DNA of 7,690 nt from JBOGGX01 sp050744245 (GCA_050744245.1 JBOGGX010000302.1:1-7690); one strand, 5' to 3'; shown: positions 1 through 5,410, numbered from the stretch's first letter. The notes: a model not told the origin generated them from the sequence alone. Program-made: numbers and translations.

Positions 1-114
1 CAGCCGCAGAATCGCGAGTAGAGCAGTTCATCGTCGTTGAACGCCACGCAGCGGGTTCCTGGTGCTTCGGGTGACCAGCATCGGCAGGTCCGAATCCCCG
101 AAGAGTGGGTAGTT

Positions 115-150
115 ACATCGTGTTGCCAAGACCTGTTGGCAACACGATGT
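115..150. repeat. Perfect 15-bp inverted repeat upstream of small secreted protein gene
   Basis: Arms at 115-129 (ACATCGTGTTGCCAA) and 136-150 are exact reverse complements around a 6-nt spacer (130-135). Neither side has a T-run, so a factor-independent terminator is unlikely. It ends 25 nt before the preferred start codon at 176 and could be an operator for a dimeric repressor or a 5'-UTR hairpin that attenuates the downstream gene. The structure is seen directly; its role is inferred. Confidence 0.7.
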
Positions 151-175
151 GGTCGCTACGAGAATGGAGAGGATT

Positions 176-493
176 GTGAGAACGCACTTCATACGTGGTG
201 TGATCGCAATCATCAGTCTGTCCTCGAGCCTGTCTCTCTCTGCGTACGCCGCCTCGGCTTCGGAGCCCGTAGATCGTCCCACGGGCTCGATTGCGCTTGG
301 AGAACTCGAACCTGGACCTGGACCGATCGAGCAGCCGCAAGATATGACGGGCTGCAACGGAAACACCTGCCTGACGCTTGAATCCCTTGGAGGCAGCGGG
401 ACTGACATCATCACGATCTTGGCGATGACCCGACACTCGGTGGAGTGGCAATGCGCCTCAGTCGAGCTATACATCGATTGGGTGATTGTTTAA
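176..493 (+). CDS. Small secreted protein with three cysteines, unknown function
   Basis: I do not recognise this 105-residue protein. It begins with a clear signal peptide: basic MRTHFIR, a hydrophobic and Ser-rich core (about residues 8-24), and a plausible signal peptidase I site after AYAASA (about residue 28). The mature part has an acidic, Pro/Gly-rich linker (EPGPGPIEQP) and a C-terminal segment with Cys60, Cys65 (CNGNTC) and Cys93, so an extracytoplasmic disulfide is possible. GTG at 176 is chosen because GGAG at 166-169 lies 6 nt upstream. In-frame ATG 164 and GTG 149 would only lengthen the N-terminus, and GTG 149 falls inside the inverted-repeat arm. Base composition is less GC-rich than the PHA genes, suggesting transfer. 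The C-terminus (YIDWVIV, then stop) is abrupt, so it may be a truncated member of its family. A secreted peptide or bacteriocin-like role cannot be shown from sequence. Confidence 0.5.
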   Translation: MRTHFIRGVIAIISLSSSLSLSAYAASASEPVDRPTGSIALGELEPGPGPIEQPQDMTGCNGNTCLTLESLGGSGTDIITILAMTRHSVEWQCASVELYIDWVIV

Positions 494-568
494 ACCGATT
501 GGGGAGCGGGTGAGCTGAGACTCTTCGCGTTCTGTCGCCCTGAGGTCTCGACTGAGAGCTGGCAAAGA

Positions 569-971
569 GTGCCGACGAGCGTCGTCGGGCGCCGCCAAGT
601 GGCCGTGGCCACCGGCATCGTGAGCGTCTGGGCCTCCGAGCCCGGCGACGTGGCCGCGGCCCATGCCGAGATCACCGGCCGCCACCCGGCCCGGTTCCTC
701 CTCGGCATCGGCGTCAGCCACGCCCCTCTCGTCGACTCGATCGCGACGCCGGGAACGTACCGGCGCCGCTCGCCGCGATCCGCCGCTACCTCGGTGCCCT
801 GGACGCGGCCAGCCGACCGGTGCGGAGGCCGAGCGGGTCCTCGCCGCCCTGGGCCCGACCATGCTCGGCCTGTCCAGGGAGCGGGCGCGCGGCACCCACC
901 CCTACCTCGTGACCACTGACCACACTCGGTACGCCCGCGAGCGGCTGGGCGCCGAGGCACTGGTGGCGCCC
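569..971 (+). pseudogene. F420-dependent LLM-class oxidoreductase, 5' remnant (frameshifted, N-terminus lost)
   Basis: Central part of a luciferase-like monooxygenase-class, F420-dependent oxidoreductase; it resembles the actinobacterial family described as TIGR03620/MSMEG_4141-like, from memory. The reading passes through all three frames: VAVATGIVSVWA and FLLGIGVSHAPLVDS in one (about 602-765), then PLAAIRRYLGALDAA (766-810), then VLAALGPTMLGLSRERA and HPYLVTTDHTRYARERLG up to LVAP (about 820-970). Each change fits loss of one base; for example CCC to CC near 766 would restore YRRPLAAI. The N-terminal part of the barrel expected before VATGI (roughly 50-70 residues) is absent. Homology stops exactly at the left end of the IS630 element. 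The gene continues at 2208 on the other side, so this is half of one interrupted gene. It cannot make a functional enzyme. Confidence 0.8.
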
Positions 972-987
972 GTGTCCCGGAAGATTG
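972..987 (+). repeat. Left terminal inverted repeat of IS630 element
   Basis: GTGTCCCGGAAGATTG matches the reverse complement of 2192-2207 at 14 of 16 positions. A weaker internal 7-bp inverted repeat (CCGAGAA 993-999, TTCTCGG 1018-1024) follows and may be part of the transposase-binding end. Confidence 0.75.
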
Positions 988-1063
988 TTTCGCCGAGAAA
1001 TCTTGGCTGATCGGGAATTCTCGGGGCCGGGGCCGCGTTCGTCCGGTGTTGTCGACCAACATC

Positions 1064-1070
1064 GGAGGGA
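1064..1070 (+). promoter_or_regulatory. Ribosome binding site of the transposase
   Basis: GGAGGGA ends 4 nt before ATG 1075. This fixes the transposase start there rather than at the upstream in-frame position 985, which lies in the element end. Confidence 0.65.
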
Positions 1071-1074
1071 CGCC

Positions 1075-2170
1075 ATGGCACGTCGCGGACGACCGTCCGT
1101 CGAGATCACCTTGAGCGCCGAGGAGCGTTCGACGCTGCAACGCTGGGCCCGACGGCACAGTTCGTCCCAGGCGTTGGCGTTGCGCAGCAAGATCGTGTTG
1201 GCCTGCGCGGCGGGTGACCGCACCCACACCCAGATCGCCGCCGAGCTGGGCTGCAACCCGGTGACGGTGTCGAAGTGGCGGCACCGGTTCGCCGCCGACC
1301 GGCTCGACGGACTGGTGGACGCGCCCCGGCCCGGGGCGGCCCGCACCATCGGCGACGACGTGATCGAAGCGATCGTGGTCGAGACCCTGGAGACGGCACC
1401 GCCGGGCGCGACCCACTGGTCGACCAGGGGCCTGGCCGCCAAGCACGGGATCAGTCACACGACCGTGGGCGAGATCTGCGGGCCTTCGGGCTCAAGCCGT
1501 GGCGGACCGACGAGCACAAGGTGTCCCCCGACCCCGACCTGGTCGAGAAGATCCGCGACATCGTCGCCCTGTACCTGAACCCCCCGGTCGCCGCCGCGGT
1601 GTTCGCGGTCGACGAGAAACCCCAGATCCAGGCGCTCAACCGCACCGCCCCCACCCTGCCCATGCTGCCCACCACCCCGGCCCGGGCCACCCACGACTAC
1701 CAGCGCAACGGGACCTGCGACCTGTTCGCCGCCCTCGACATCGCCACCGGCAAGGTCATCACCGACATCCGGGCCCGCCACACCAGCGCCGACTTCGTCG
1801 CCTTGTTGAACAAGGTCAACCGCAACGTCCCCGCCGAGCTCGACGTGCACGTCATCTTGGACAACCTGTCGGCCCACAAGACCCCCACCGTCCACAGATG
1901 GCTGCTCCGCCACCGCCGGTTCCACCTCCACTTCACCCCCACCTACGGGTCCTGGATGAACCTCGTCGAACGCTGGTTCTCCGCCCTGACCACCAAGAAG
2001 CTGCAACGCTCCGCCCACCGCAGCGTCAGGGAGCTCACCGCCGACATCCAGGCCTGGGCCGACAACTGGAACCAGGACCCCACCCCCTTCGTGTGGCACA
2101 AAGCGCCGACGCGATCCTCGAACGCCTCGCCGGCTGCTGCGCCGCCATCAACCAAGGAGCCGACGGATGA
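1075..2170 (+). pseudogene. IS630-family DDE transposase, two frameshifts
   Basis: Reads as MARRGRPSVEITLS with an N-terminal helix-turn-helix (about residues 50-75, THTQIAAELGCNPVTVSKWR), then the RNase-H-like DDE domain. Catalytic residues are visible: Asp in FAVDEKPQIQAL (codon 1611-1613), Asp in VILDNLSAHK (1860-1862) and Glu in WMNLVERWF (1968-1970), with 35 residues between the last two. Frame changes near 1478, where restoring one G gives EIWRAFGLKPWR, and near 2100, where a fourth A in CACAAA gives FVWHKSADAILERLAG. With both repaired the product is about 365 residues ending at TGA 2168-2170, normal for the family. Some IS630 members use programmed frameshifting, but two separate lost bases at conserved motifs point to decay or sequencing error. 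Confidence 0.85.
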
Positions 2171-2191
2171 CCCCACAATTCCACCGCGCTT

Positions 2192-2207
2192 CAACCTTCC
2201 AGGACAC
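2192..2207 (-). repeat. Right terminal inverted repeat of IS630 element
   Basis: CAACCTTCCAGGACAC; its reverse complement matches the left end at 14 of 16 bases. It is followed directly by TA at 2208-2209, the expected IS630 target dinucleotide. Confidence 0.75.
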
Positions 2208-2457
2208 TAGTGCTGCCGAACTACACCAACACCAACAACTTCCGCCGGTTCGGATTCAGCGATGACGACCTGGCCGGCGGCGGGAGCGACCGGCTGGTCG
2301 ACGCGGTCGTGGCGTGGGGCGACGCAGAGCATCGCGGCGCGCATCGCCGAGCACCACGACGCCGGGACCGACCATGTGTGCGTCCAGGTCGTCACCGACG
2401 ATCAGGGCGTTTCCCCAGACCCACTGGCGCGACCTGGGCCCGGCCCTCAACCAGTGA
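2208..2457 (+). pseudogene. F420-dependent LLM-class oxidoreductase, 3' remnant
   Basis: C-terminal part of the same oxidoreductase that ends at 971. LPNYTNTNNFRRFGFSDDDL and the following SDRLVDAVVAWGDAE are read from about 2212 to 2329. A frameshift near 2325 then gives SIAARIAEHHDAGTDH and VCVQVVTDDQG. A second shift near 2410 gives PQTHWRDLGPALNQ followed by TGA at 2455-2457. These fit the usual family C-terminus, where a buried VQV strand is followed by a short helix and the stop. About 25 residues expected between LVAP (left remnant) and LPNY are missing, so bases were lost as well as interrupted. Confidence 0.8.
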
Positions 2458-2472
2458 GCGAGTGCGAATGTG

Positions 2473-2507
2473 CGGTGGAACCTCGCGAAAAACGCGACGA
2501 TCCACCG
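2473..2507 (+). terminator. Hairpin after the oxidoreductase pseudogene, possible terminator
   Basis: CGGTGGA (2473-2479) pairs with TCCACCG (2501-2507). Inside it, after a symmetric 3/3 internal loop, TCGCG (2483-2487) pairs with CGCGA (2493-2497) around an AAAAA loop. It begins 16 nt after the pseudogene stop. There is no U-tract, so it would be an L-shaped actinobacterial-type terminator or an RNA-stabilising hairpin. Confidence 0.4.
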
Positions 2508-2531
2508 GAGGTTCGTGCGCGGGCGGGCGCC

Positions 2532-2537
2532 TAGGCT
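2532..2537 (+). promoter_or_regulatory. Predicted -10 box, leaderless start of the phasin-like gene
   Basis: TAGGCT (TANNNT form) is followed by 6 nt and then GTG 2544, so transcription would begin at or next to the start codon. No Shine-Dalgarno sequence is visible upstream of the GTG. No good -35 box is seen. Confidence 0.45.
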
Positions 2538-2543
2538 CACGAC

Positions 2544-2948
2544 GTGGCCGACACGCCAGGCGATGACGAACGCGACGAGGGTGTCGACCTCCTGGAGTCG
2601 CTGCGGCGGCTCACGGCCAACATGGCCAAGGCGACTCGGACGCTGCTCGGGCCGGCCGCCGTGGTGGGTCAACCAGCCGCGGCCTACGCGGGCCAGCTGG
2701 CCGAGCTGTACCGAGCATCGGTCGAGCCGATGCGGGCCATCCTCGATGAGCAACGCGAGTTGGCCGACCGCATCGCCACCGGGCTCGACCAGCTGCAGAC
2801 CCTCACCGGGCAGTTCGCCGAGTGGGCCGAGCAGCACCGCCGACTGGTGGCGCAGGCCCAGGCGCTGGTCGACCCGTTGACCGAGCAGACCGAGAAGCTG
2901 GCATCGGTGGCCGAGGCGTGGGCGGAGGGGTTCACACAGGAGTCGTGA
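2544..2948 (+). CDS. Small all-helical, phasin-like protein of the PHA locus
   Basis: 134 residues with no signal peptide, membrane segment or cysteine. After an acidic N-terminus (residues 1-15) it is almost entirely predicted amphipathic helix, rich in Ala, Leu, Glu, Gln and Arg. There is a short break at LGPAAVVGQPAAAY (about 35-48), then a long helix with heptad-like spacing from about 50 to 128 (AELYRASVEPMRAILDEQRE, LDQLQTLTGQFAEWAEQHRR). Size, composition and position beside phaZ, phaB and phaC fit a granule-associated phasin (PhaP-like), which would coat PHA granules in the cytoplasm. I see no diagnostic phasin motif, so the family call is inference; a general coiled-coil protein is the alternative. 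GTG 2544 is the only early start in this frame and is leaderless. Its last 17 bases overlap the 3' end of the convergent phaZ-like gene. Confidence 0.6.
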   Translation: MADTPGDDERDEGVDLLESLRRLTANMAKATRTLLGPAAVVGQPAAAYAGQLAELYRASVEPMRAILDEQRELADRIATGLDQLQTLTGQFAEWAEQHRRLVAQAQALVDPLTEQTEKLASVAEAWAEGFTQES

Positions 2949-3687
2949 GGAAGCCGGCCACGGCCTTGGCCGATTCGACCGCATCGTGCAGCAGGAAGAG
3001 GTGGTCGCCGCCGTCGATGACCTCGAGCCGTGCGTCGGGAATGGCCGCAGCCAGCTGACGCCCGTTGGCCAACGGAACGAGTGCGTCGGCGTCGCCGGCG
3101 AGCACCAGGGTGGGCTGGGTCAGACGGTGAAGCCAGGGCCAGCTCGTCCAGCCGGTAGCCGCGTAGATCAGGGACCAGTACCCGACCACGGTCGGCGGTC
3201 GCTGCAGCCGGCTGGACCGGGCTCGGGAGAAGGAGCCGACCGGGCTGAGCAAGAGGGCCGTGGCCCACGGATCGCCGGGCCAGCTGCCGAGCCCGCAGGT
3301 GGTGGCGGCCAGCACCAGCCGGCCGACCCGCGTCGGGTGCCGATGGGCAAGCTCCTGCGCGACCGCACCGCCGAACGACACGCCGAGCGCGTCGACCTGG
3401 TCGTACCCGAGCCCGTCGAGCAGCTCGGCCGTGAGATCGGCCAGGCCGGCCATGCGCCGCAGCCCGGCCGGCGGGTCCGACCCACCGGTCCCGGGGGCGT
3501 CGAACGCGATCGTCTGGAAGCCGAGTGGGACCAACTCCTGCTCGAGTGGGCCCCACATCTCGAGGTTGCCGCCGAGGCCCATGATCAGCAGCAGCGGTTG
3601 GCCCTCGCCCGTGATCGTCACCCGCAACCGCTCCCGACCGACCCGGCGGTGCACCACCGTTCGGTCGGGTCGGTCGATGACGCTCAT
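2932..3687 (-). CDS. phaZ: PhaZ-type intracellular PHA depolymerase (alpha/beta hydrolase)
   Basis: 251-residue alpha/beta-hydrolase. By recall it closely follows the Pseudomonas medium-chain-length PHA depolymerase PhaZ: IMGLGGNLEMW (oxyanion region, 35-45), FDAPGTGGSDPP (62-73), GVSFGG with nucleophile Ser104, RLVLAAT (123-129), GWTSWPWLHRLTQPTLVLAG (179-198), acid Asp201 in GDADALVPL, and His229 in GGDHLFLL. It would hydrolyse stored polyester to 3-hydroxyacids in the cytoplasm. The protein is about 20-25 residues shorter than my memory of Pseudomonas PhaZ. The gap lies in the lid between LLLSP (146-149) and VVGYWSL (167-173), where the YGG...RRDPEL segment is missing. The catalytic residues remain. 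A related esterase role cannot be excluded. It is transcribed opposite to phaB/phaC and overlaps the phasin-like gene tail to tail by 17 bp. Confidence 0.8.
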   Translation of the reverse strand: MSVIDRPDRTVVHRRVGRERLRVTITGEGQPLLLIMGLGGNLEMWGPLEQELVPLGFQTIAFDAPGTGGSDPPAGLRRMAGLADLTAELLDGLGYDQVDALGVSFGGAVAQELAHRHPTRVGRLVLAATTCGLGSWPGDPWATALLLSPVGSFSRARSSRLQRPPTVVGYWSLIYAATGWTSWPWLHRLTQPTLVLAGDADALVPLANGRQLAAAIPDARLEVIDGGDHLFLLHDAVESAKAVAGFLTTPV

Positions 3688-3693
3688 GGCGGG

Positions 3694-3699
3694 AACCTA
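3694..3699 (-). promoter_or_regulatory. Predicted -10 box, leaderless start of phaZ
   Basis: On the minus strand TAGGTT is followed by CCCGCC (6 nt) and then ATG (3687-3685). No Shine-Dalgarno sequence lies before the ATG. This matches the spacing seen before the phasin-like gene and phaC. Confidence 0.45.
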
Positions 3700-3772
3700 C
3701 CGTTTGTTCGACGCCGGGGAGGGCACTCCCACCTGCGTCGAGAATTCGGTGCGGGGCCGGGTTGCCACAAAC

Positions 3773-3813
3773 TCGACGCATCTCGCGCCGGTGGGCGGCG
3801 CGAGATGCGTCGA
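3773..3813 (-). terminator. Strong hairpin downstream of the yceI remnant
   Basis: Perfect 18-bp arms (TCGACGCATCTCGCGCCG at 3773-3790, partner 3796-3813) surround a 5-nt loop. It lies 32 nt past the stop of the minus-strand YceI remnant. On that strand the stem is followed by GTTTGTGG, a weak U-rich tail, so it fits a terminator of the former yceI gene. It also insulates the phaZ promoter from upstream reading. A dimer-binding operator is the alternative. Confidence 0.6.
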
Positions 3814-3845
3814 CAATGCCCGACCCCGGCACACCTGGCGCGCCG

Positions 3846-4151
3846 TCAGGGCTGGCGGATCAGTTCGACCTCGATCTCGAGGCGGATCTGCTTCGACACG
3901 AGCAGCCCGCCGGTGTCGAGAACCAGGTTCCAGGTCAGGTTCCGGTCCTCCCGATCGATCTGCGAACAGGTGCTGAACACCGCTCGTTCGTTGCCAAACG
4001 GATCGACGGCGTCGCCGTCGACGGTGCCGCTCGTGCCGGGCGCGCCTGAGCCGGCGACCCCGGTCGAGCGGAACGTGGCCGTCGGGTGGCGCTCGACGTC
4101 GAAGAAGTCGGCCGACCGCAGGTGGTCGTCGCGGGCCTGATCGTTGGCCGC
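3846..4151 (-). pseudogene. YceI-family protein, 5'-truncated and internally deleted
   Basis: The minus-strand frame encodes the C-terminal half of a YceI-family lipocalin-like, isoprenoid-binding protein: ARDDHLRSADFFDVERHPTA, then TFRSTGV, then DPFGNERAVFS, INREDF-like IDREDRNLTWN, and LDTGGLLVSKQIRLEIEVEL ending in IRQP. Whole YceI proteins are about 170-190 residues. Here the first roughly 80 residues (the TLDPAHTSVGF...HLMVSKVRG region) are missing. A further segment of about 25-30 residues (the LTLRGVTRPV-type strand pair) is missing between RSTGV and DPFGN. The open frame runs on to 4427, but beyond about 4151 it is only the antisense of the marR gene. It should not form a complete beta-barrel. 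Confidence 0.8.
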
Positions 4152-4578
4152 ATTCCGGGCCGTCCTCCTGGCCCAGCACCGAGTGGTGCGGGCCATCGAA
4201 CGCGACCTTGACCGGGCCGGGCTGATCCCGTTGACGTGGTACGACGTGCTGCTCGAGCTCAAGGCCGTCCAGGGCCAGTGCCTCCGCATGCAGGAGCTGG
4301 CCGAACAAGTCGTGCTGTCGCGGAGCCGGGTCAGCCGACTCGTCGACGTCCTCGAGGACGAAGGGCTCGTGGTCAGGCAAACCGATCCCAGCGATGCCCG
4401 GGGGACGCAGACGTGCCTCATCGACAAGGGCCGCCGGGCCTTGCGCCGGACCGCCCCCGCCTATCTGGCGGGCATCGACCGCTACTTCAACCGGCACCTT
4501 AGCGACCGGGAGCGGGCGGCCATCGCGCGCGCCCTCGACCGGGTGGTGCAGGCGAACCCGCCGCCGTCGGGACGGTGA
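4144..4578 (+). CDS. MarR-family transcriptional regulator, possibly 5'-trimmed
   Basis: 144 residues with the MarR winged-helix layout: dimerisation helix (3-24, FRAVLLAQHRVVRAIERDL), TWYDVLLEL (31-39), MQELAEQVVLSRSRVSRLVD (helix-turn-helix, 49-68), the wing EDEGLVVRQTDPSDARG (71-87), and C-terminal dimerisation helices (96-136). It would bind DNA as a dimer; the ligand is unknown. The start is doubtful. TTG 4144 is only two codons after an in-frame TGA (4138-4140), no Shine-Dalgarno sequence is clear, and relatives usually have several more residues before the first helix. It directly abuts the truncated YceI gene on the other strand. MarR-yceI divergent pairs are common in actinobacteria, so it once probably controlled yceI. 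Whether it is still expressed, or acts on phaB 95 bp downstream, is unknown. Confidence 0.75.
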   Translation: MAAFRAVLLAQHRVVRAIERDLDRAGLIPLTWYDVLLELKAVQGQCLRMQELAEQVVLSRSRVSRLVDVLEDEGLVVRQTDPSDARGTQTCLIDKGRRALRRTAPAYLAGIDRYFNRHLSDRERAAIARALDRVVQANPPPSGR

Positions 4579-4586
4579 CGATCGCC

Positions 4587-4616
4587 GAGCGTCGTCGAGC
4601 GTCGTTGAGTGTCGTC
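4587..4616 (+). repeat. Three tandem 10-bp repeats upstream of phaB
   Basis: GAGCGTCGTC (4587-4596), GAGCGTCGTT (4597-4606) and GAGTGTCGTC (4607-4616) lie head to tail with one or two differences each. The period is about one helical turn, so the copies face the same side of DNA. They occupy the -35 region of the proposed phaB promoter and may be regulator-binding sites. Confidence 0.5.
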
Positions 4617-4629
4617 GGGTTCGGCGTCA

Positions 4630-4635
4630 TAGCCT
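4630..4635 (+). promoter_or_regulatory. Proposed -10 box of phaB
   Basis: TAGCCT has the TANNNT form. A start 6-7 nt further falls at about 4642, the first base of the 16-bp palindrome. TTGAGT at 4605-4610 could be a -35 element with a long 19-nt spacer. Prediction only. Confidence 0.3.
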
Positions 4636-4641
4636 CCTCCA

Positions 4642-4657
4642 ATCGGCGATCGCCGAT
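4642..4657. promoter_or_regulatory. 16-bp perfect palindrome, candidate operator of phaB
   Basis: ATCGGCGATCGCCGAT is identical to its reverse complement and ends one base before the phaB ribosome binding site (4659). Its position over the likely transcription start and next to the Shine-Dalgarno sequence suits a repressor operator. The binding protein is unknown; the adjacent MarR protein is one candidate. Confidence 0.45.
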
Positions 4658-4658
4658 C

Positions 4659-4666
4659 GGAGGGAG
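4659..4666 (+). promoter_or_regulatory. Ribosome binding site of phaB
   Basis: GGAGGGAG ends 6 nt before ATG 4673. It selects this start over the much longer upstream open frame that begins at 4394 inside marR. Confidence 0.75.
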
Positions 4667-4672
4667 CCTGAG

Positions 4673-5410
4673 ATGACAGATGGGCGAGTCGCAATCGTCA
4701 CCGGCGGTACGAGGGGTATCGGAGCCGCCATCAGCGAGGCGTTGGTCAAGGACGGCATCCGCGTCGCCGCCGGCTACAGCCGCAACCGCGAGAGCGCCGA
4801 GCGGTTCTCCTTAGGCATGTCCGACGCCGGGACGATGTCGATCCATCAGGGCAACGTCGGCGATCCGGACGCCTGCCGGCGGGTGGTGGACGAGGTGCTC
4901 GAGACCTACGGCCGGGTCGATCATCTGGTGAACAACGCCGGCATCACCGTCGACAAGACCGTCCGGCGGATGACCGTCGACGACTGGCACGCCGTCCTGC
5001 GGGTGAACCTGTCTGGCGCGTTCTACATGACCAAGGCCGTGCTCGACCACATGACCGAGAACGGTTTCGGACGCATCGTCAACATCTCGTCGGTGATCGG
5101 CGAGACCGGGAACATCGGCCAGGCCAACTATGCGGCGTCCAAGTCCGGACTGTTCGGGTTCACCAAGAGCCTGGCCCTGGAGACGGCTCGACGGGGTGTC
5201 ACGGTCAACTGCGTTGCGCCCGGCTTCATCGACACCGAGATGGTCGCCGCCGTGCCGCAGGCCGCCCTCGACGCGGTCATCGCCAAGATCCCGATGCAGC
5301 GTCTGGGCCAGCCGGCCGAGATTGCCCGGGCGGTCAGGTTCCTCCTCGATGACGATGCCGGCTACATCACGGGTGCGGTGATCGCCGTCAACGGCGGGCT
5401 CGAGATGTGA
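4673..5410 (+). CDS. phaB: Acetoacetyl-CoA reductase / 3-ketoacyl reductase (SDR, PhaB/FabG type)
   Basis: 245-residue short-chain dehydrogenase. The nucleotide-binding motif is TGGTRGIG (10-17), NNAG is at 87-90, and the catalytic set is Asn112, Ser140 (NISSV), Tyr153 and Lys157 (YAASK). Its resemblance to Cupriavidus PhaB is strong by recall: NVGDPD, NNAGITVDKTVRRMTVDDWH, GRIVNISSVIG, GQANYAASKSGL, TVNCVAPGFIDTEM, and the C-terminus NGGLEM against NGGLHMG. It would reduce 3-ketoacyl-CoA, typically acetoacetyl-CoA, to the (R)-3-hydroxyacyl-CoA used by PhaC, probably with NADPH. A FabG role in fatty-acid synthesis is the alternative; position 63 bp before phaC favours PhaB. It has its own Shine-Dalgarno sequence and a likely regulated promoter. 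Confidence 0.85.
   Translation: MTDGRVAIVTGGTRGIGAAISEALVKDGIRVAAGYSRNRESAERFSLGMSDAGTMSIHQGNVGDPDACRRVVDEVLETYGRVDHLVNNAGITVDKTVRRMTVDDWHAVLRVNLSGAFYMTKAVLDHMTENGFGRIVNISSVIGETGNIGQANYAASKSGLFGFTKSLALETARRGVTVNCVAPGFIDTEMVAAVPQAALDAVIAKIPMQRLGQPAEIARAVRFLLDDDAGYITGAVIAVNGGLEM

Larger units (their letters stand above)
972..2207 (+). mobile_element. IS630-family insertion sequence (degenerate)
   Basis: A 1236-bp element bounded by imperfect terminal inverted repeats (14 of 16 matching) and containing one IS630-type DDE transposase reading frame. The right end is followed by TA (2208-2209), the dinucleotide that IS630/Tc1-mariner elements duplicate on insertion. The left end is preceded by CC rather than TA, so no target duplication survives. 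The element sits inside the F420 oxidoreductase pseudogene, whose two halves flank it in the same orientation. Two frameshifts in the transposase imply it cannot move itself, though its ends could still be used in trans. Confidence 0.85.

Noticed and set aside
60..115. tRNA-like 3' segment (AGGTCCGAATCCCC near 86-99)
   Set aside because: The loop is TCCGAAT rather than TTCGAAT, the T-stem does not pair well, and no acceptor, D-arm or anticodon arm can be folded.
28..474. Minus-strand open frames of 112-148 residues over the small secreted gene
   Set aside because: They lie antisense to the signal-peptide gene, show low-complexity composition and no ribosome binding site or recognisable motif.
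490..1458. Long minus-strand frame of 322 residues across the pseudogene and IS end
   Set aside because: It is a GC-rich shadow: Arg/Pro/Gly-rich, crosses the IS boundary, and the opposite strand has clear protein homology.
1451..1600. Programmed frameshift producing an IS630 OrfA/OrfB fusion
   Set aside because: I see no slippery heptamer or strong downstream stem at 1478, a single lost G restores the conserved IWRAFGLKP motif, and a second frameshift exists near the C-terminus.
1455..2099. Minus-strand frame of 214 residues opposite the transposase
   Set aside because: Gly/Val-rich antisense of the DDE domain with no independent motif.
2986..4140. Plus-strand frame of 384 residues opposite phaZ and yceI
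   Set aside because: Antisense of two recognised genes. Gln/Arg/Pro-rich and with no domain; it merely lacks stops because of high GC.
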